Assembly: GCF_035666175.1 (NCBI RefSeq)
Contig: NZ_CP142016.1
Location: 2,108,001 to 2,172,000 of the forward strand
DNA length: 64,000 nt
From: Riemerella anatipestifer
GTDB taxonomy: Bacteria; Bacteroidota; Bacteroidia; Flavobacteriales; Weeksellaceae
Direction: 5' to 3'
Position 1 is the stretch's first letter; every line of letters begins with the position of its first letter. The notes under the pieces were generated by a model. The model ran no database searches. It was not told the origin of the DNA and was given only the letters and a program-made list of their open reading frames with translations. Positions 28,111 through 38,081 of this stretch are shown here, in pieces. A program made the translations under genes and the position numbers.

Positions 28111-28146
28111 AAAAAAAGCCGAAACAATTATGTTTCGACTTCTTTT
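28111..28146 (-). terminator. Terminator of the M16 peptidase gene
   Basis: On the minus strand AAGTCGAAAC / GTTTCGGCTT with loop ATAATT, followed by a T run. Confidence 0.75.
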
Positions 28147-28166
28147 GCCTTAAGCGGAGGATTAGT

Positions 28167-31091
28167 CTAGTATCCAAAGATTTCTTCCAAACTTAGCTTT
28201 TTAAGTTCGCCTAATTTCTTCATATCTTCTTCTTTAACCTTATCTTTAGATGCTACAATAGCATAGGTGTAAGGTTGGTTAGCAAGATAATTTTGATGGA
28301 AATTTTTTAAATCTGCAAAGTTGATTTTATCAACAGTTTGGTAGATAACTTTTCTAATATCCTCTTTTAATCCTAGTCTTTGAGTTTCCAAATAATTAAA
28401 GATGATACCGTCTTGTGTAATGCGTTCGGTTTCTATATCTTTTTTGGTTTGTCCTTTAGCTAGGTTAAGGTTTTCTGGAAGTTCTGGGAGCTTGTTAAGT
28501 AGCTCGTTCATAGAAGCGGTTGCCTCGTTGAACTTGTCTGACTGGCTACCTACATATCCTAATAAAGTGTACTTCTCTTCTTTTTTGCTTGGCTGAACAT
28601 AGTAAGCAAAGGTGCTGTAAGCTAAAGCCTTACTCTCTCTAATGGTTTGGAATACAATGGCACCCATACCACCACCAAAGTAATTATTGAATACCTTTAC
28701 CAAGGCGGTTTTGTTAGGGTCGTAGAGGTCTGTATTTCTAATCCATCTAGTCTCAGCTTGAACCATATCATAATCAGCAAATAAAACTTGATTTTTATCC
28801 TGTTTTACTTGTGTAAATACCTTTGCAGGGTTTGGTTTTGCCAAAGTGCTTGGCATCTTATGGAGTTTACTCAATTTGTTTACAAGTACATTTAGTTTTT
28901 CAGGACCGTAGTAAATAATGGTTTGCTCGTAGCTGTTGAGTTGTTTAATTCTCGCCACAAGTTCATCAGCGGTGATTTTGTTAAGCTCATCGTCTGAAAG
29001 CACATAGTTGAATTTGTTGTCCGCTCCATAAGTAGCATAGCTAGTAAGCCCTTGTAAGATAGCATTTTTGTTAAGTTTAGCATCTTTTCTCCCTTTCATA
29101 AGCCTCGCTTTTAGGTTAGTAAGAGCAGTTTCGTCAGGTTTAGCATTAAGAACTAAATCTTCATATAGGCTTACCGCTTGGTCAAAATTTTCTTGTAAAC
29201 CTTCTATTGTAACGGTGGTGTATTCCTCTCCTGTAGATACTTTAAAGCTACTAGCGATTTTGTAAAACTCTTTAGAAATAGCTTCGGAAGATTTCTTATC
29301 TGTTCCTAAAAATTGAATGTATTGTGAAGCGATAGATTGCTTTAAATCGTTAAGACTTCCTATCTTATAACGATACATCAATCTGAAAAGACTATTGTCT
29401 TGATTAGGTACATAAAGCACTTCTGCTTGTGCAAGTTTAGATTTTTTAAGGTCTTTGTTGTAGTCTAAAAATACAGGTTTAGAACTATTGCTCGGCATAG
29501 AAGCAACTATCTTCACAAAATCACTTTGTTTATCAGCATTAGTTTCTACTGGAGTGATTTCAGGCTTTTCTATCTTGATGCTTTCAGGTTTTTCTCCTTT
29601 TCTTTTAAGTACTGCAACATAGTTATTTCCTAAATATTTGTTAGCGAAATCTACCACCTGCTGTTTTGTGATTTTAGAAAGATTGTTAACATAAGCCACT
29701 TGGTCTTTCCAATCTAGTTCGGAAGTGAAGGCGTCCATTAGAACGCTAGCACGGTCGCCGTAGTTTTCAGAATCTTTGATTTTCATCTTCTTCATATTAT
29801 TTACGATAGAAGTGATGAGTTGGTCATCAAAGTTTCCTTTTTTCAAATTATCGATTTCGTTAAGTACCAAATCTTTTACTTCTTCTAAAGATTGTCCAGA
29901 GGTAGGTTTAGCACTAATGTAAAGTACACCGTGGTCTATAAGCAAAAAAGAGAACGCTCCTGCGGAAAGAAGTTTTTGTTTTTTTACAAGGTTGAGGTCT
30001 AGTAATCCCGCTTTACCATTGGTTAAAATCTGTCCTACCAAATCAGCTAACAGAACATCTTTATCTTTATTGCCTGGAAGGCGGAAGCCCATAGTAAGAC
30101 CTTCTGCATCAGGACCTACAATTTCTTTAATAATAGGTTGATTGGTAGGTGTTTCTGGAGAGAATGTGTATTTAGGCACAGGGCTGTATTTCATATAACC
30201 AAAACTTTGGTCTATTTTCTTAATCACTTCGTCTGGATTAAAATCTCCCGACATAATGATGCCCATATTGTTAGGCACATAGTAAGTGTTAAAGTATTTT
30301 CTAATCTCTACTAAAGAAGGGTTTTTAAGGTGTTCCACAGTACCGATAGTGGTTTGCTTACCGTAGTTGTGGTTTTTAAATAAGTTAGCGAAAAGAGTTT
30401 CAAAAACTTTACTGCCATCGCTGTCTAGACTTCGGTTTTTCTCTTCATAAACAGCTTCCAACTCAGTATGGAATATCCTTAAAATAGGGTTTCTAAATCT
30501 TTCCGCTTGTACCTTTAAATATTTGTCCAATGAACTGCTAGGTACATCATCTGTGTAAACCGTCTGTTCAAAACTTGTAAAGGCATTTGTGTTTTGAGCT
30601 CCCATAGCAGACATCATTTTGTCGTACTCGTTGGCAATGGCAAACTTGGCAGCTACTCCAGAAATAGAGTCTATTTTTCGGTAGATGGCTTTTCTTTTAA
30701 CCTCATCAGTTGTTTTATTGTACTGTTCGTACAACGCATCTATTTTATCAAGCTCTACTTTTTCTTTCGTCCAATCTAACGAACCGTATTTATCAGTACC
30801 CTTAAACATCATATGCTCTAGGTAATGAGCTAGGCCTGTGTTGGTAGCAGGGTCTGTTTTACTTCCCGCTTTTATCGCAATGTAGCATTGAATTCTAGGG
30901 TCTTTAGGCGTAGGGCTAAGAATTACAGTCAGTCCGTTTTTTAGAGTGTAGAAACGGGCTTTCATTGGGTCGCTGGTAACATACTTGTAGTCGTATCCAG
31001 CAGACGAAGCACTTTTCCATTCGTAATTTTGGGCAAATATCCCTAACGATAGGAAAAGCATCAAGAGGATAAATGATTTTTTCAATCTCAT
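28167..31091 (-). CDS. M16-family (pitrilysin-type) zinc metallopeptidase
   Basis: 974 residues with a signal peptide (cut after about LGIFAQ), so it acts in the periplasm or at the cell surface. The inverted zinc motif HYLEH lies at residues 89-93 (TGLAHYLEHMMFKGT), with the distal glutamate in LEAVYEEKNRSLD. Two M16 repeats are present; the second half (from about residue 500) lacks a metal site, as usual in the one-chain type. It degrades peptides or small proteins in a closed chamber; the substrate is unknown. dihydroorotase lies 37 nt upstream on the same strand, so the two may share a transcript. Confidence 0.9.
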   Translation of the reverse strand: MRLKKSFILLMLFLSLGIFAQNYEWKSASSAGYDYKYVTSDPMKARFYTLKNGLTVILSPTPKDPRIQCYIAIKAGSKTDPATNTGLAHYLEHMMFKGTDKYGSLDWTKEKVELDKIDALYEQYNKTTDEVKRKAIYRKIDSISGVAAKFAIANEYDKMMSAMGAQNTNAFTSFEQTVYTDDVPSSSLDKYLKVQAERFRNPILRIFHTELEAVYEEKNRSLDSDGSKVFETLFANLFKNHNYGKQTTIGTVEHLKNPSLVEIRKYFNTYYVPNNMGIIMSGDFNPDEVIKKIDQSFGYMKYSPVPKYTFSPETPTNQPIIKEIVGPDAEGLTMGFRLPGNKDKDVLLADLVGQILTNGKAGLLDLNLVKKQKLLSAGAFSFLLIDHGVLYISAKPTSGQSLEEVKDLVLNEIDNLKKGNFDDQLITSIVNNMKKMKIKDSENYGDRASVLMDAFTSELDWKDQVAYVNNLSKITKQQVVDFANKYLGNNYVAVLKRKGEKPESIKIEKPEITPVETNADKQSDFVKIVASMPSNSSKPVFLDYNKDLKKSKLAQAEVLYVPNQDNSLFRLMYRYKIGSLNDLKQSIASQYIQFLGTDKKSSEAISKEFYKIASSFKVSTGEEYTTVTIEGLQENFDQAVSLYEDLVLNAKPDETALTNLKARLMKGRKDAKLNKNAILQGLTSYATYGADNKFNYVLSDDELNKITADELVARIKQLNSYEQTIIYYGPEKLNVLVNKLSKLHKMPSTLAKPNPAKVFTQVKQDKNQVLFADYDMVQAETRWIRNTDLYDPNKTALVKVFNNYFGGGMGAIVFQTIRESKALAYSTFAYYVQPSKKEEKYTLLGYVGSQSDKFNEATASMNELLNKLPELPENLNLAKGQTKKDIETERITQDGIIFNYLETQRLGLKEDIRKVIYQTVDKINFADLKNFHQNYLANQPYTYAIVASKDKVKEEDMKKLGELKKLSLEEIFGY

Positions 31092-31128
31092 AATGAATAA
31101 TTTAGTTTTATTGTTTTTTTATTAAAGT

Positions 31129-32466
31129 TTAGTTTCTATCAAATAAAAGTCTTTCTCCGTGTTTAGTAGAGGAAACTTCTCCATTGTGATAAGCTAAATG
31201 CCCATTAACAAAGGTATGAGTGATTTTGGAATGAAAAGTTTCGCCTTCTAACGGACTCCAACCACAATGATAAAGTATATTTTCTTTGGAAACTGTTTGT
31301 TCAGCGTTTAAATCTACCAAGACTAAATCTGCCTTATAGCCCTCTCTTATAAAGCCTCTCTTTTCTATTTGGAAAATGATGGCTGGATTGTGGCACATCT
31401 TCTCCACAATGGTTTCTAGACTTACCTTTCCTTTTTTATGGTACTCTAACATCGTTTGCAAAGAGTGCTGTACAAGAGGTGCTCCCGAAGGACATTGTGT
31501 GTAAGGTTTTTGTTTTTCGTCTAAGGTGTGTGGGGCGTGGTCTGTTGCTATCACATCTATTCTACCATCGAGCAGCGCTTCCCATAAGCCGTCTTTATCT
31601 TGTTTAGTTTTAACGGCAGGATTCCATTTGATAAGACTACCTTTAGTTTCATAGTCTTCATTAGTAAAATGAAGATGATGTACACAAACTTCTGAAGTTA
31701 TTTTTTTGTCTTTTAGAGGAGTCATATTATCTAATAATATGGTCTCTTTAGCGGTTGATAAATGGTAAATATGCAGTCTTGCACCTGTTTTTTGAGCGAG
31801 TTCTACGGCTTTAGCTGATGAAATAAAACAAGCCTCTTCGCTCCTGATGAGATGGTGGTATTTTACAGGAATATCATCGCCAAATTTGGTTTTGTAGTCT
31901 TCTGTATTTTTACGAATGGTAGTTTCGTCTTCACAATGTACACAAATAGGCATCTTAACTTTGGAGAAAATTTCTTCTAAAATTTCTGGATTATCCACCA
32001 GCATATTTCCTGTAGAAGAACCTAAGAAAAGTTTTATAGCAGCTACATTTTTAGGATTAGTTTTTAGGACTTCGTCTAAATTGTCATTGGTTCCACCCAT
32101 AGAAAAAGAGTAGTTGGCGTGAGAAGTTTGCGAAGCTATCTGATATTTATTTTCTAAAAGTTCTTGTGTAATCGCATTAGGAACGGTGTTGGGTTGTTCT
32201 ATAAAACTCGTAACGCCTCCAGCAACGGCAGCACAGCTTTCAGTTTCAATAGTTCCTTTGTGGGTAAGCCCTGGTTCTCTAAAGTGGACTTGGTCGTCTA
32301 TTACCCCAGGTAGAAGGTGTAACCCTTTAGTATCTATGATTTGGTAGGCTTCGGTTTCTGATATTGAGGGGGTTATCTTAGTGATTAAACTATTCTCTAT
32401 AAGAATATCTGATTGAAAAATTTGGTTTTCATTAACGATTTGAGCGTTTTTAATGAGTACTTTCAT
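31129..32466 (-). CDS. pyrC: Dihydroorotase (amidohydrolase family)
   Basis: 445 residues. Metal-binding motif DDQVHFREPGLTHKGT (the D-x-H-x-R form of type I dihydroorotases), then CVHCED, a histidine in HIYHLSTAKE and the catalytic Asp in VIATDHAPHT. It closes carbamoyl-aspartate to dihydroorotate in pyrimidine synthesis. Allantoinase-like relatives look similar, but the Bacteroidetes protein with this pattern is normally annotated dihydroorotase. Other pyrimidine genes in the window are pyrG and upp, neither adjacent. Confidence 0.88.
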   Translation of the reverse strand: MKVLIKNAQIVNENQIFQSDILIENSLITKITPSISETEAYQIIDTKGLHLLPGVIDDQVHFREPGLTHKGTIETESCAAVAGGVTSFIEQPNTVPNAITQELLENKYQIASQTSHANYSFSMGGTNDNLDEVLKTNPKNVAAIKLFLGSSTGNMLVDNPEILEEIFSKVKMPICVHCEDETTIRKNTEDYKTKFGDDIPVKYHHLIRSEEACFISSAKAVELAQKTGARLHIYHLSTAKETILLDNMTPLKDKKITSEVCVHHLHFTNEDYETKGSLIKWNPAVKTKQDKDGLWEALLDGRIDVIATDHAPHTLDEKQKPYTQCPSGAPLVQHSLQTMLEYHKKGKVSLETIVEKMCHNPAIIFQIEKRGFIREGYKADLVLVDLNAEQTVSKENILYHCGWSPLEGETFHSKITHTFVNGHLAYHNGEVSSTKHGERLLFDRN

Positions 32467-32549
32467 TTTGGTAAAATTACTTTTTAGGATTCATTAGAGC
32501 GTAAATTTATTTATTATTTTATAAATAAACAAAGTATGAACTTAACTTG

Positions 32550-32581
32550 TTGAAAAAACATAATTACTTTGTTTATCTTTG
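32550..32581 (+). promoter_or_regulatory. Promoter of the glycan locus
   Basis: TATCTTTG at 32574-32581 with TTG at 32550-32552 upstream (spacing 21). It shows that the first gene begins at ATG 32591, not at the in-frame TTG at 32579, which lies in the box. Confidence 0.5.
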
Positions 32582-32590
32582 CTGAGAATT

Positions 32591-33751
32591 ATGGATAAAT
32601 CACAAAAAATAAAAGTATTATTTAGGCTTAGATCTTTAGAGATGGGAGGTGTGCCACGAGTGGTTTTGGACTTGTTGAGAAACCTTCCTAAGGATAAGTT
32701 TGATTTGGCTTTGATGCTTAATTTGTATCAAGGCGAATTGGTCTCCGAAATACCTAAAGATATTAGGCTTATCGTTGTGGAAAAAGGGAGAGAGCAGATG
32801 TCTCGAAATGCTTTTGTTCAAAAAATACAACTGGGACTAAGGCGACTGAAACTAGGGTTTTACGATAAATTTCCGGGTTTGTTGTATGCATCTAAAGTAA
32901 AGGAAGAATACGATATAGAGGTATCGCCAGGCTATGCAGAATTTGAGATGGTGCTCAACTCACCTAATAAAAAATCCAAAAAAGTAGGGTGGTTTCACAC
33001 TGATGTTAGCTATGATAAAGATGAGGCAAGGGTAAAAAAACGTATTGATTTGATGAAAAAGTTTGATTGGATGATTTTTGGGGCAGCACAAACTAGACAG
33101 GTGATAGAAGATTTGTATGGGGTAACTTACCCAAAAAGTTCAGTTATTTATAATGTTATTAAAATCAATGAAGCGAGAGAAAAAGCAGAGGCTTTTAAAT
33201 TAGATTTTGATGTCCGTCCGTGCTTTACCTCAATTGGAAGATTGCATAGCAGAAAGGGTTATCATACTTTAATAAAAGTTCATAAACGATTGATAGACGA
33301 GGGATTATTGCATTCTATTGCCGTTATAGGTGGAGGAAATGAAATGGAAAATCTGAAAAATCAAGCTAAAGAACTATCCGTAGAAAAAACTTTTTTACTT
33401 TTGGATACTCAAAAAAATCCTTGGCCTTATGTTAAAGCATCGGATTATTTTGTGCTACCGTCTCAATCGGAGAGTTATCCACTGACGATAGGCGAAGTTA
33501 TGGCATTGGGGAAGCCAATCATTTCCACTAATGTAGGAGGCATACCAGAGATGATAGACGATGGGAAAGACGGTGTTTTAGTTAATTATGATGAAAATGA
33601 ACTCTTTGAAGCGATGAAATCATTCCTTACCAATCCAGAATTGGTGGAGAGAATTAAAAAAGGAACTTTAGGTGCTGATGAAAAGTTTGATGAGAAAAAG
33701 ATATATGCTCAAGTTACGGAAGTGTTTGAGAGATTGGTAGTTACTAAGTAA
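32591..33751 (+). CDS. Glycosyltransferase family 4 protein
   Basis: 386 residues from ATG 32591. GT-B fold: an N-terminal acceptor half opening KVLFRLRSLEMGGVPRVVLDLL, and a C-terminal nucleotide-sugar half with FTSIGRLHSRKGYHTLIKVH and the E-x7-E motif in SESYPLTIGEVMALGKPIIST. It probably adds a hexose or similar sugar to a lipid-linked surface glycan. First gene of a run of same-strand glycan genes (32.6-41.0 kb). It closely resembles the GT4 gene at 39122 (shared EMGG/RHGG start, LLNLYxG.LxSE, HKRLxDEGL), so the two are likely paralogues. Confidence 0.88.
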   Translation: MDKSQKIKVLFRLRSLEMGGVPRVVLDLLRNLPKDKFDLALMLNLYQGELVSEIPKDIRLIVVEKGREQMSRNAFVQKIQLGLRRLKLGFYDKFPGLLYASKVKEEYDIEVSPGYAEFEMVLNSPNKKSKKVGWFHTDVSYDKDEARVKKRIDLMKKFDWMIFGAAQTRQVIEDLYGVTYPKSSVIYNVIKINEAREKAEAFKLDFDVRPCFTSIGRLHSRKGYHTLIKVHKRLIDEGLLHSIAVIGGGNEMENLKNQAKELSVEKTFLLLDTQKNPWPYVKASDYFVLPSQSESYPLTIGEVMALGKPIISTNVGGIPEMIDDGKDGVLVNYDENELFEAMKSFLTNPELVERIKKGTLGADEKFDEKKIYAQVTEVFERLVVTK

Positions 33752-33763
33752 ATGTAATTAAAA

Positions 33764-34684
33764 ATGAACAACGATATAAAAATTACGATAGTTACGCCAA
33801 CCTATAACCGAGCTCACACTTTGCCACGGGTGTTTAACTCTTTAAAAAAGCAGAGTTTTTTAGGTTTTAAGTGGTTGATTATGGATGATGGCTCCACCGA
33901 TAACACTAAGGAAGTGGTGGAAGGATTTAAGGAGGAAAGTCCATTTGAGATAGAGTATTGTTATCAGCCTAATCAGCATAAATTTTTAACGGTGTTAGAT
34001 GGTATAAAGAAGGTTACTACACCTTATCACATGGTGGTAGACTCTGATGATTCTTATCCTAGTGAAGCTTTGGAAATTCTTCTTAATGAGGTGGAAGGCA
34101 TTAACAATCCTGACGATTATATTGGTGTTATGGGACTTTCCGTAGATGAAAATGGAGAAATAGTGGGTGATGAGTATCCTCATGGCGGATTTGACGGAAG
34201 TATTTTCGATATGCGTTATAAGTACAAGGTTAGAGGAGATAAATTTGGAATTTTTATTACACCAACTTACCATCGCCAAATCCTTGGGAAGAATTATAGC
34301 TCCTACAAAGGGAAAGGTTACATTCCACAATCGGTAATTTTTAATGAATATGATGCTAAAGGAATTAAAACAAGGTTTGTTAATAAAGTGGTGAGGGTGT
34401 ATCATAAAGATGAAGATGACGCTGCCTCTGTTTCCAACACTAGATGGACGGGAAAGAATGTTTATGGTTTAAAGGAAGGACATTTGTCTTTTCTCAACAG
34501 CTATGGGGGTGGGTTATTGGCGTATCCTAAAGCATTACTAAGGAATATTGTAGGCTATCAGTACTATTCATTTAAAAATGGCAACTCCCTTAGAAATATT
34601 TTGATGGATATTCAACCGTCTTTGATAAAGGTGTTAAGTTGGGGACTTTTACCCTTTAGTTTTTTGTATCATAAAGTGAGATAA
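33764..34684 (+). CDS. Glycosyltransferase family 2 protein
   Basis: 306 residues, GT-A fold. ITIVTPTYNRAHTLPRVFNSL at the N-terminus, then MDDGSTDNTKEVV and the metal/nucleotide motif VVDSDDSYP. The C-terminal region (GYIPQSVIFNEYDAKGIKTRFVN) is like transferases of capsule and O-antigen loci. 12 nt after the first GT4 gene and 2 nt before the next, so in the same operon. Confidence 0.87.
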   Translation: MNNDIKITIVTPTYNRAHTLPRVFNSLKKQSFLGFKWLIMDDGSTDNTKEVVEGFKEESPFEIEYCYQPNQHKFLTVLDGIKKVTTPYHMVVDSDDSYPSEALEILLNEVEGINNPDDYIGVMGLSVDENGEIVGDEYPHGGFDGSIFDMRYKYKVRGDKFGIFITPTYHRQILGKNYSSYKGKGYIPQSVIFNEYDAKGIKTRFVNKVVRVYHKDEDDAASVSNTRWTGKNVYGLKEGHLSFLNSYGGGLLAYPKALLRNIVGYQYYSFKNGNSLRNILMDIQPSLIKVLSWGLLPFSFLYHKVR

Positions 34685-34686
34685 TT

Positions 34687-35829
34687 ATGGAAGGGAAAGA
34701 TAAAAAGGTACTATTGGTATACTACAAACTATTTAAACCGGGTGGCGTGGCTAAGGTAATGACCACTTTGGCCAATGAGCTTGTGGCGGAAGGGTATAAG
34801 GTAGAAATTCTATTGTTGATGTCGCCCAGACCTAATTTTTATCCATTAAATGAAAATGTCAAAATACATCATATAGATACTTTTTCACATTGGGCTTGGA
34901 AAATATGTGAATTTAATGTAAAGTGGCTTAGATTTATTCCTAAAATACAGAACATCAATGCCTATATTTATCATATAGGGGTTTATTTAATGTTAAAAAA
35001 TTGGTTAGGAAAGAATCATCAGAATTACGATACTATTATCTCTTGTTGGTATAAGTTGTCTTCTTTTATTTCTTTGTGGAGCGGGGTGAGAGAGAGAACT
35101 ATAGCATGGGAGCATACAGATTTTAATACAGGTGGTTTTTTTTATAAGGGATTTCTGAGAAGGGTTTTTTATAAGAATTTGAAGCAAGTGGTTGTTATTA
35201 ACCGACCGTCTATGTTACATTATGAACAATTTAATAAGACCAGTTGTATTGCCAATATTATAGGAGAACCTTTTGATAGTAAGAAAAAAATTGGCTTTCA
35301 GGAGAAGTTTAATTTGATATCGTATGTGGGTAGGTTAGATAGAGATAAAAATGTTGCTGAATTATTGGAGATCTTATCTCAAGTTAATCTTCATTCGGAT
35401 TGGAAATTACAAATTGTAGGGGAAGGAGATAAACGAGAAGAGCTAGAAAAATTAGTGAAGAGTAATAATTTAGAGAACAAAGTTTCTTTTTTAGGCAATA
35501 GAACGGTGAATGAAATAGAAAGTTTGTTAGAAAGGTCTAAAGTTTTTGTGTTTACTTCCTTGAAAGAAGGTTTGCCTACTGTTTTATTAGAAGCCATGTT
35601 TTGTTCAAATGTTTTAGTGGCTTATGATTGTAATTATGGACCGTCAGATATTATCAATAAGAATAATGGTTTTTTAATTCCGCTTAGAAATAAAGATTTA
35701 TTCAGAGAAAAGCTACAGTATCTATTAGATAGTCCGGCGGATTTAGAGCGTTTATCACACTCCTCCTACAGGGAGGCACAAAAATGGAAAAAAGATAAAA
35801 TTTTAGAACAATGGAAGAAGATTTTATAA
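34687..35829 (+). CDS. Glycosyltransferase family 4 protein
   Basis: 380 residues, GT-B fold. KVLLVYYKLFKPGGVAKVMTTLANEL opens the acceptor domain; the donor half shows NLISYVGRLDRDKNVAELLEIL and the E-x7-E motif in LKEGLPTVLLEAMFC, followed by DCNYGPSDII. It starts 2 nt after the GT2 gene and overlaps the next GT2 gene by 19 nt. A run of eight T at 35136-35143 lies within it, but the frame is intact. Confidence 0.88.
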   Translation: MEGKDKKVLLVYYKLFKPGGVAKVMTTLANELVAEGYKVEILLLMSPRPNFYPLNENVKIHHIDTFSHWAWKICEFNVKWLRFIPKIQNINAYIYHIGVYLMLKNWLGKNHQNYDTIISCWYKLSSFISLWSGVRERTIAWEHTDFNTGGFFYKGFLRRVFYKNLKQVVVINRPSMLHYEQFNKTSCIANIIGEPFDSKKKIGFQEKFNLISYVGRLDRDKNVAELLEILSQVNLHSDWKLQIVGEGDKREELEKLVKSNNLENKVSFLGNRTVNEIESLLERSKVFVFTSLKEGLPTVLLEAMFCSNVLVAYDCNYGPSDIINKNNGFLIPLRNKDLFREKLQYLLDSPADLERLSHSSYREAQKWKKDKILEQWKKIL

Positions 35830-36663
35830 AACTATCAATTATAATCCCAGTATATAATACTCCGGTAAAATACTTGCAAGAATGTTTAGAAAGCATTAGA
35901 AATGCTAATATCAATTATAAGTATGAAGTATTAATTATTGATGATGGTTCTACGAATGGAGAAATAATTTCTTTCTTTAGAAACTATAAGCAAGATAATA
36001 TTGTTACAATTTTATTTCAAGAAAATAAAGGACCATCTTCTGCAAGAAATACAGCAATAAAATCAGTAAAAGGGGAGTATATACTTTTTTTAGATTCAGA
36101 CCTTGTTACTACCAGAAATTAATAAGGTAATTAAGTTTTTGAATGAAAATTCAAATTATGATGTGGTTTACTGTGACTTGAAAACTTTTGGAGCGTTTAC
36201 CTATAGTTCAAAAAAAGGCAATTTTTCCAAATTTAAGTTGATGTGTATTGGTAATTTGATGGCTGTAACTAGTCTTTTTAGAAAGAAAGTTTTTGATAAG
36301 GTGGGAGGGTTTAATGAGGGTTTGTTTTATGCAGAGGATTGGGATTTTTGGATTAGGATAGCAAGTGCAGGATTTAGGTTTAAATATCTTCCAGAGCCTT
36401 TCTTTTTATATAGAAAAATGAATGATGGAGTGTCTCTTTCACAACAAAATTATAATAAAAGAGAAGAAATAAAAAGTTTTATTAAATCTCAATTTGATCC
36501 ACATAAGGAGATTACAATAGAAGAAGTTAATCTATATGTTTTAAATAACTTTAGAGATAACAAGAAACATATCTGTAAACTTTTAATAATTTTATTTTTT
36601 CCTTGGTTATTCAAAGTTTTAAAGAAAAAAGGAATTTATAAAAATGATATTGTAGTAGATTAA
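35811..36663 (+). pseudogene. Glycosyltransferase family 2 gene with a frameshift
   Basis: The first frame (35811-36122) gives LSIIIPVYNTPVKYLQECL, LIIDDGSTNGE, GPSSARNTAIKS and ILFLDSD, then goes out of frame. The second frame (from about 36103 to 36663) picks up with LLLPEINKVIKF, then FNEGLFYAEDWDFWIRIA and a basic tail. Together they make one normal GT2 protein of about 284 residues. The shift falls between 36099 and 36103, right after the DSD metal motif, and equals one extra or two missing bases. No homopolymer lies there. It is a damaged gene or a sequencing error; the rest of the locus is intact. Confidence 0.8.
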
Positions 36664-36665
36664 TT

Positions 36666-38081
36666 ATGCTTTTTAACTCAATAGAATTTGCGATATTTTT
36701 ACCAATAGTTTTTATACTTTATTGGTTTGTATTTCATAAAAATATAAAGCTACAAAACTTCTTTATAGTAGTTGTAAGTTATATTTTTTATGGTTGGTGG
36801 GATTGGCGTTTTCTTTTTCTTATTCTGTTTAGTACAGTGTTGGACTATTCTTTAGGAAGATTACTGGCTTTAGATGAGAAGCCTAAAAAACGAAAGATGT
36901 ATCTTACCATTAGTGTGATACTCAATTTGGGATTTTTAGGATTTTTTAAGTATTGTAACTTTTTTATAGATAACTTTATAGCAGCATTTACTTTTTTTGG
37001 ACAAAAACCATCTATTCATACACTTAATATTTTGCTTCCTGTGGGGATTAGTTTTTATACTTTCCAAACATTAAGCTATACTATAGATGTGTATAAGAAG
37101 AAACTAGAACCAACCAAAGATTTCATTGCATTTAGTGCCTTTGTGAGCTTTTTCCCGCAGTTGGTAGCGGGACCTATTGAGAGGGCCACACACCTATTGC
37201 CTCAATTTTATAAAAAGAGAGAATTTGACTACACTAAGGCGGTGGACGGTATGCGTCAAATCCTTTGGGGGCTTTTTAAGAAAATGGTAATAGCGGATAA
37301 CTGTGCGGTTTATGCTAATCAGATTTTTGCGAGTTCAGATACCTCTTCGGGAAGTACGTTAGTGCTTGGAGCTCTATTTTTCACCTTTCAAATTTATGGA
37401 GATTTTTCTGGTTATTCGGATATTGCCATAGGTACCTCTCGTTTATTTGGGTTTGATTTGATGAAGAACTTCGCTTATCCTTACTTTTCTCGTGATGTAG
37501 CAGAATTTTGGAGACGTTGGCATATTTCTCTTTCCACTTGGTTTAGGGATTATCTATATATTCCTTTGGGTGGGAGCAAGGGCGGAAATTGGATGAGAAT
37601 TAGAAATACTTTCATTATTTTCTTGGTGAGTGGGTTTTGGCACGGAGCCAACTGGACCTTTATTGTTTGGGGATTTCTAAATGCCCTTTTCATAATGCCA
37701 TCCATTGTACTGAAAACAAATAGAAATAATATAGAAGTGGTGGCTCATGATAAAGTACTCCCTTCTTTAAGGGATGTTTTTAATATGCTTACTACCTTTG
37801 GATTGATGGTTTTTGCGTGGATTTTTTTCAGAGCAGAAAGTATGGCTTATGCTGTTTCTTATATTACTAACATATTTCAACCATCATTATTCAGTTTTCC
37901 TAGTCTTAATAAGGCGGCATTAGCTACTCTGATTCTAGTTGGCTTTTTATTGATAATGGAATGGCAAGGACGAAGAGGAGAGTTTGCATTAGAAAAATTC
38001 TTAACAAACGAAATAAAAGTAGGAATAAAGTATCCACAAAAGCTCACTAATATTGTCTTTTTTAAAATAGGGGGGGGGTAA
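36666..38081 (+). CDS. MBOAT-family O-acyltransferase, C-terminally cut at a poly-G tract
   Basis: 471 residues in the present frame, about ten membrane segments. It is of the AlgI/DltB type: FYGWWDWRF, LLPVGISFYTFQTLSYTIDVY, FPQLVAGPIERATHLLPQF, and the catalytic histidine in FLVSGFWHGANWTFIVWG. Such proteins move acyl (often acetyl) groups across the inner membrane onto surface polysaccharide. The frame stops at once after nine G (38070-38078). With eight G it would continue for 33 residues, adding a last membrane segment and ending in FIYFQF as I recall for full-length members, with the stop at 38181. The next gene, an SGNH-type protein, starts 5 nt after that stop, the usual partner arrangement. 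Confidence 0.88.
   Translation: MLFNSIEFAIFLPIVFILYWFVFHKNIKLQNFFIVVVSYIFYGWWDWRFLFLILFSTVLDYSLGRLLALDEKPKKRKMYLTISVILNLGFLGFFKYCNFFIDNFIAAFTFFGQKPSIHTLNILLPVGISFYTFQTLSYTIDVYKKKLEPTKDFIAFSAFVSFFPQLVAGPIERATHLLPQFYKKREFDYTKAVDGMRQILWGLFKKMVIADNCAVYANQIFASSDTSSGSTLVLGALFFTFQIYGDFSGYSDIAIGTSRLFGFDLMKNFAYPYFSRDVAEFWRRWHISLSTWFRDYLYIPLGGSKGGNWMRIRNTFIIFLVSGFWHGANWTFIVWGFLNALFIMPSIVLKTNRNNIEVVAHDKVLPSLRDVFNMLTTFGLMVFAWIFFRAESMAYAVSYITNIFQPSLFSFPSLNKAALATLILVGFLLIMEWQGRRGEFALEKFLTNEIKVGIKYPQKLTNIVFFKIGGG
38070..38078 (+). repeat. Nine-G homopolymer tract in the MBOAT gene
   Basis: Nine consecutive G in a genome of about one-third GC, and the only such run I saw in the window. It sits so that a one-base loss fuses the present 471-codon frame to a further 33 codons. 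This is the classic layout of a slipped-strand phase switch. Confidence 0.85.

Noticed and set aside
32579-32590. TTG at 32579 as start of the first GT4 gene
   Set aside because: It overlaps the -7 box; ATG 32591 is used.
35136-35143. Run of eight T inside a GT4 gene as a possible phase switch
   Set aside because: The frame is intact, T runs of this size are common in an AT-rich genome, and no alternative frame of interest follows.
36085-36091. Run of seven T near the GT2 frameshift as slip site
   Set aside because: The frame stays correct for three codons after the run (LDSD); the shift is further downstream.
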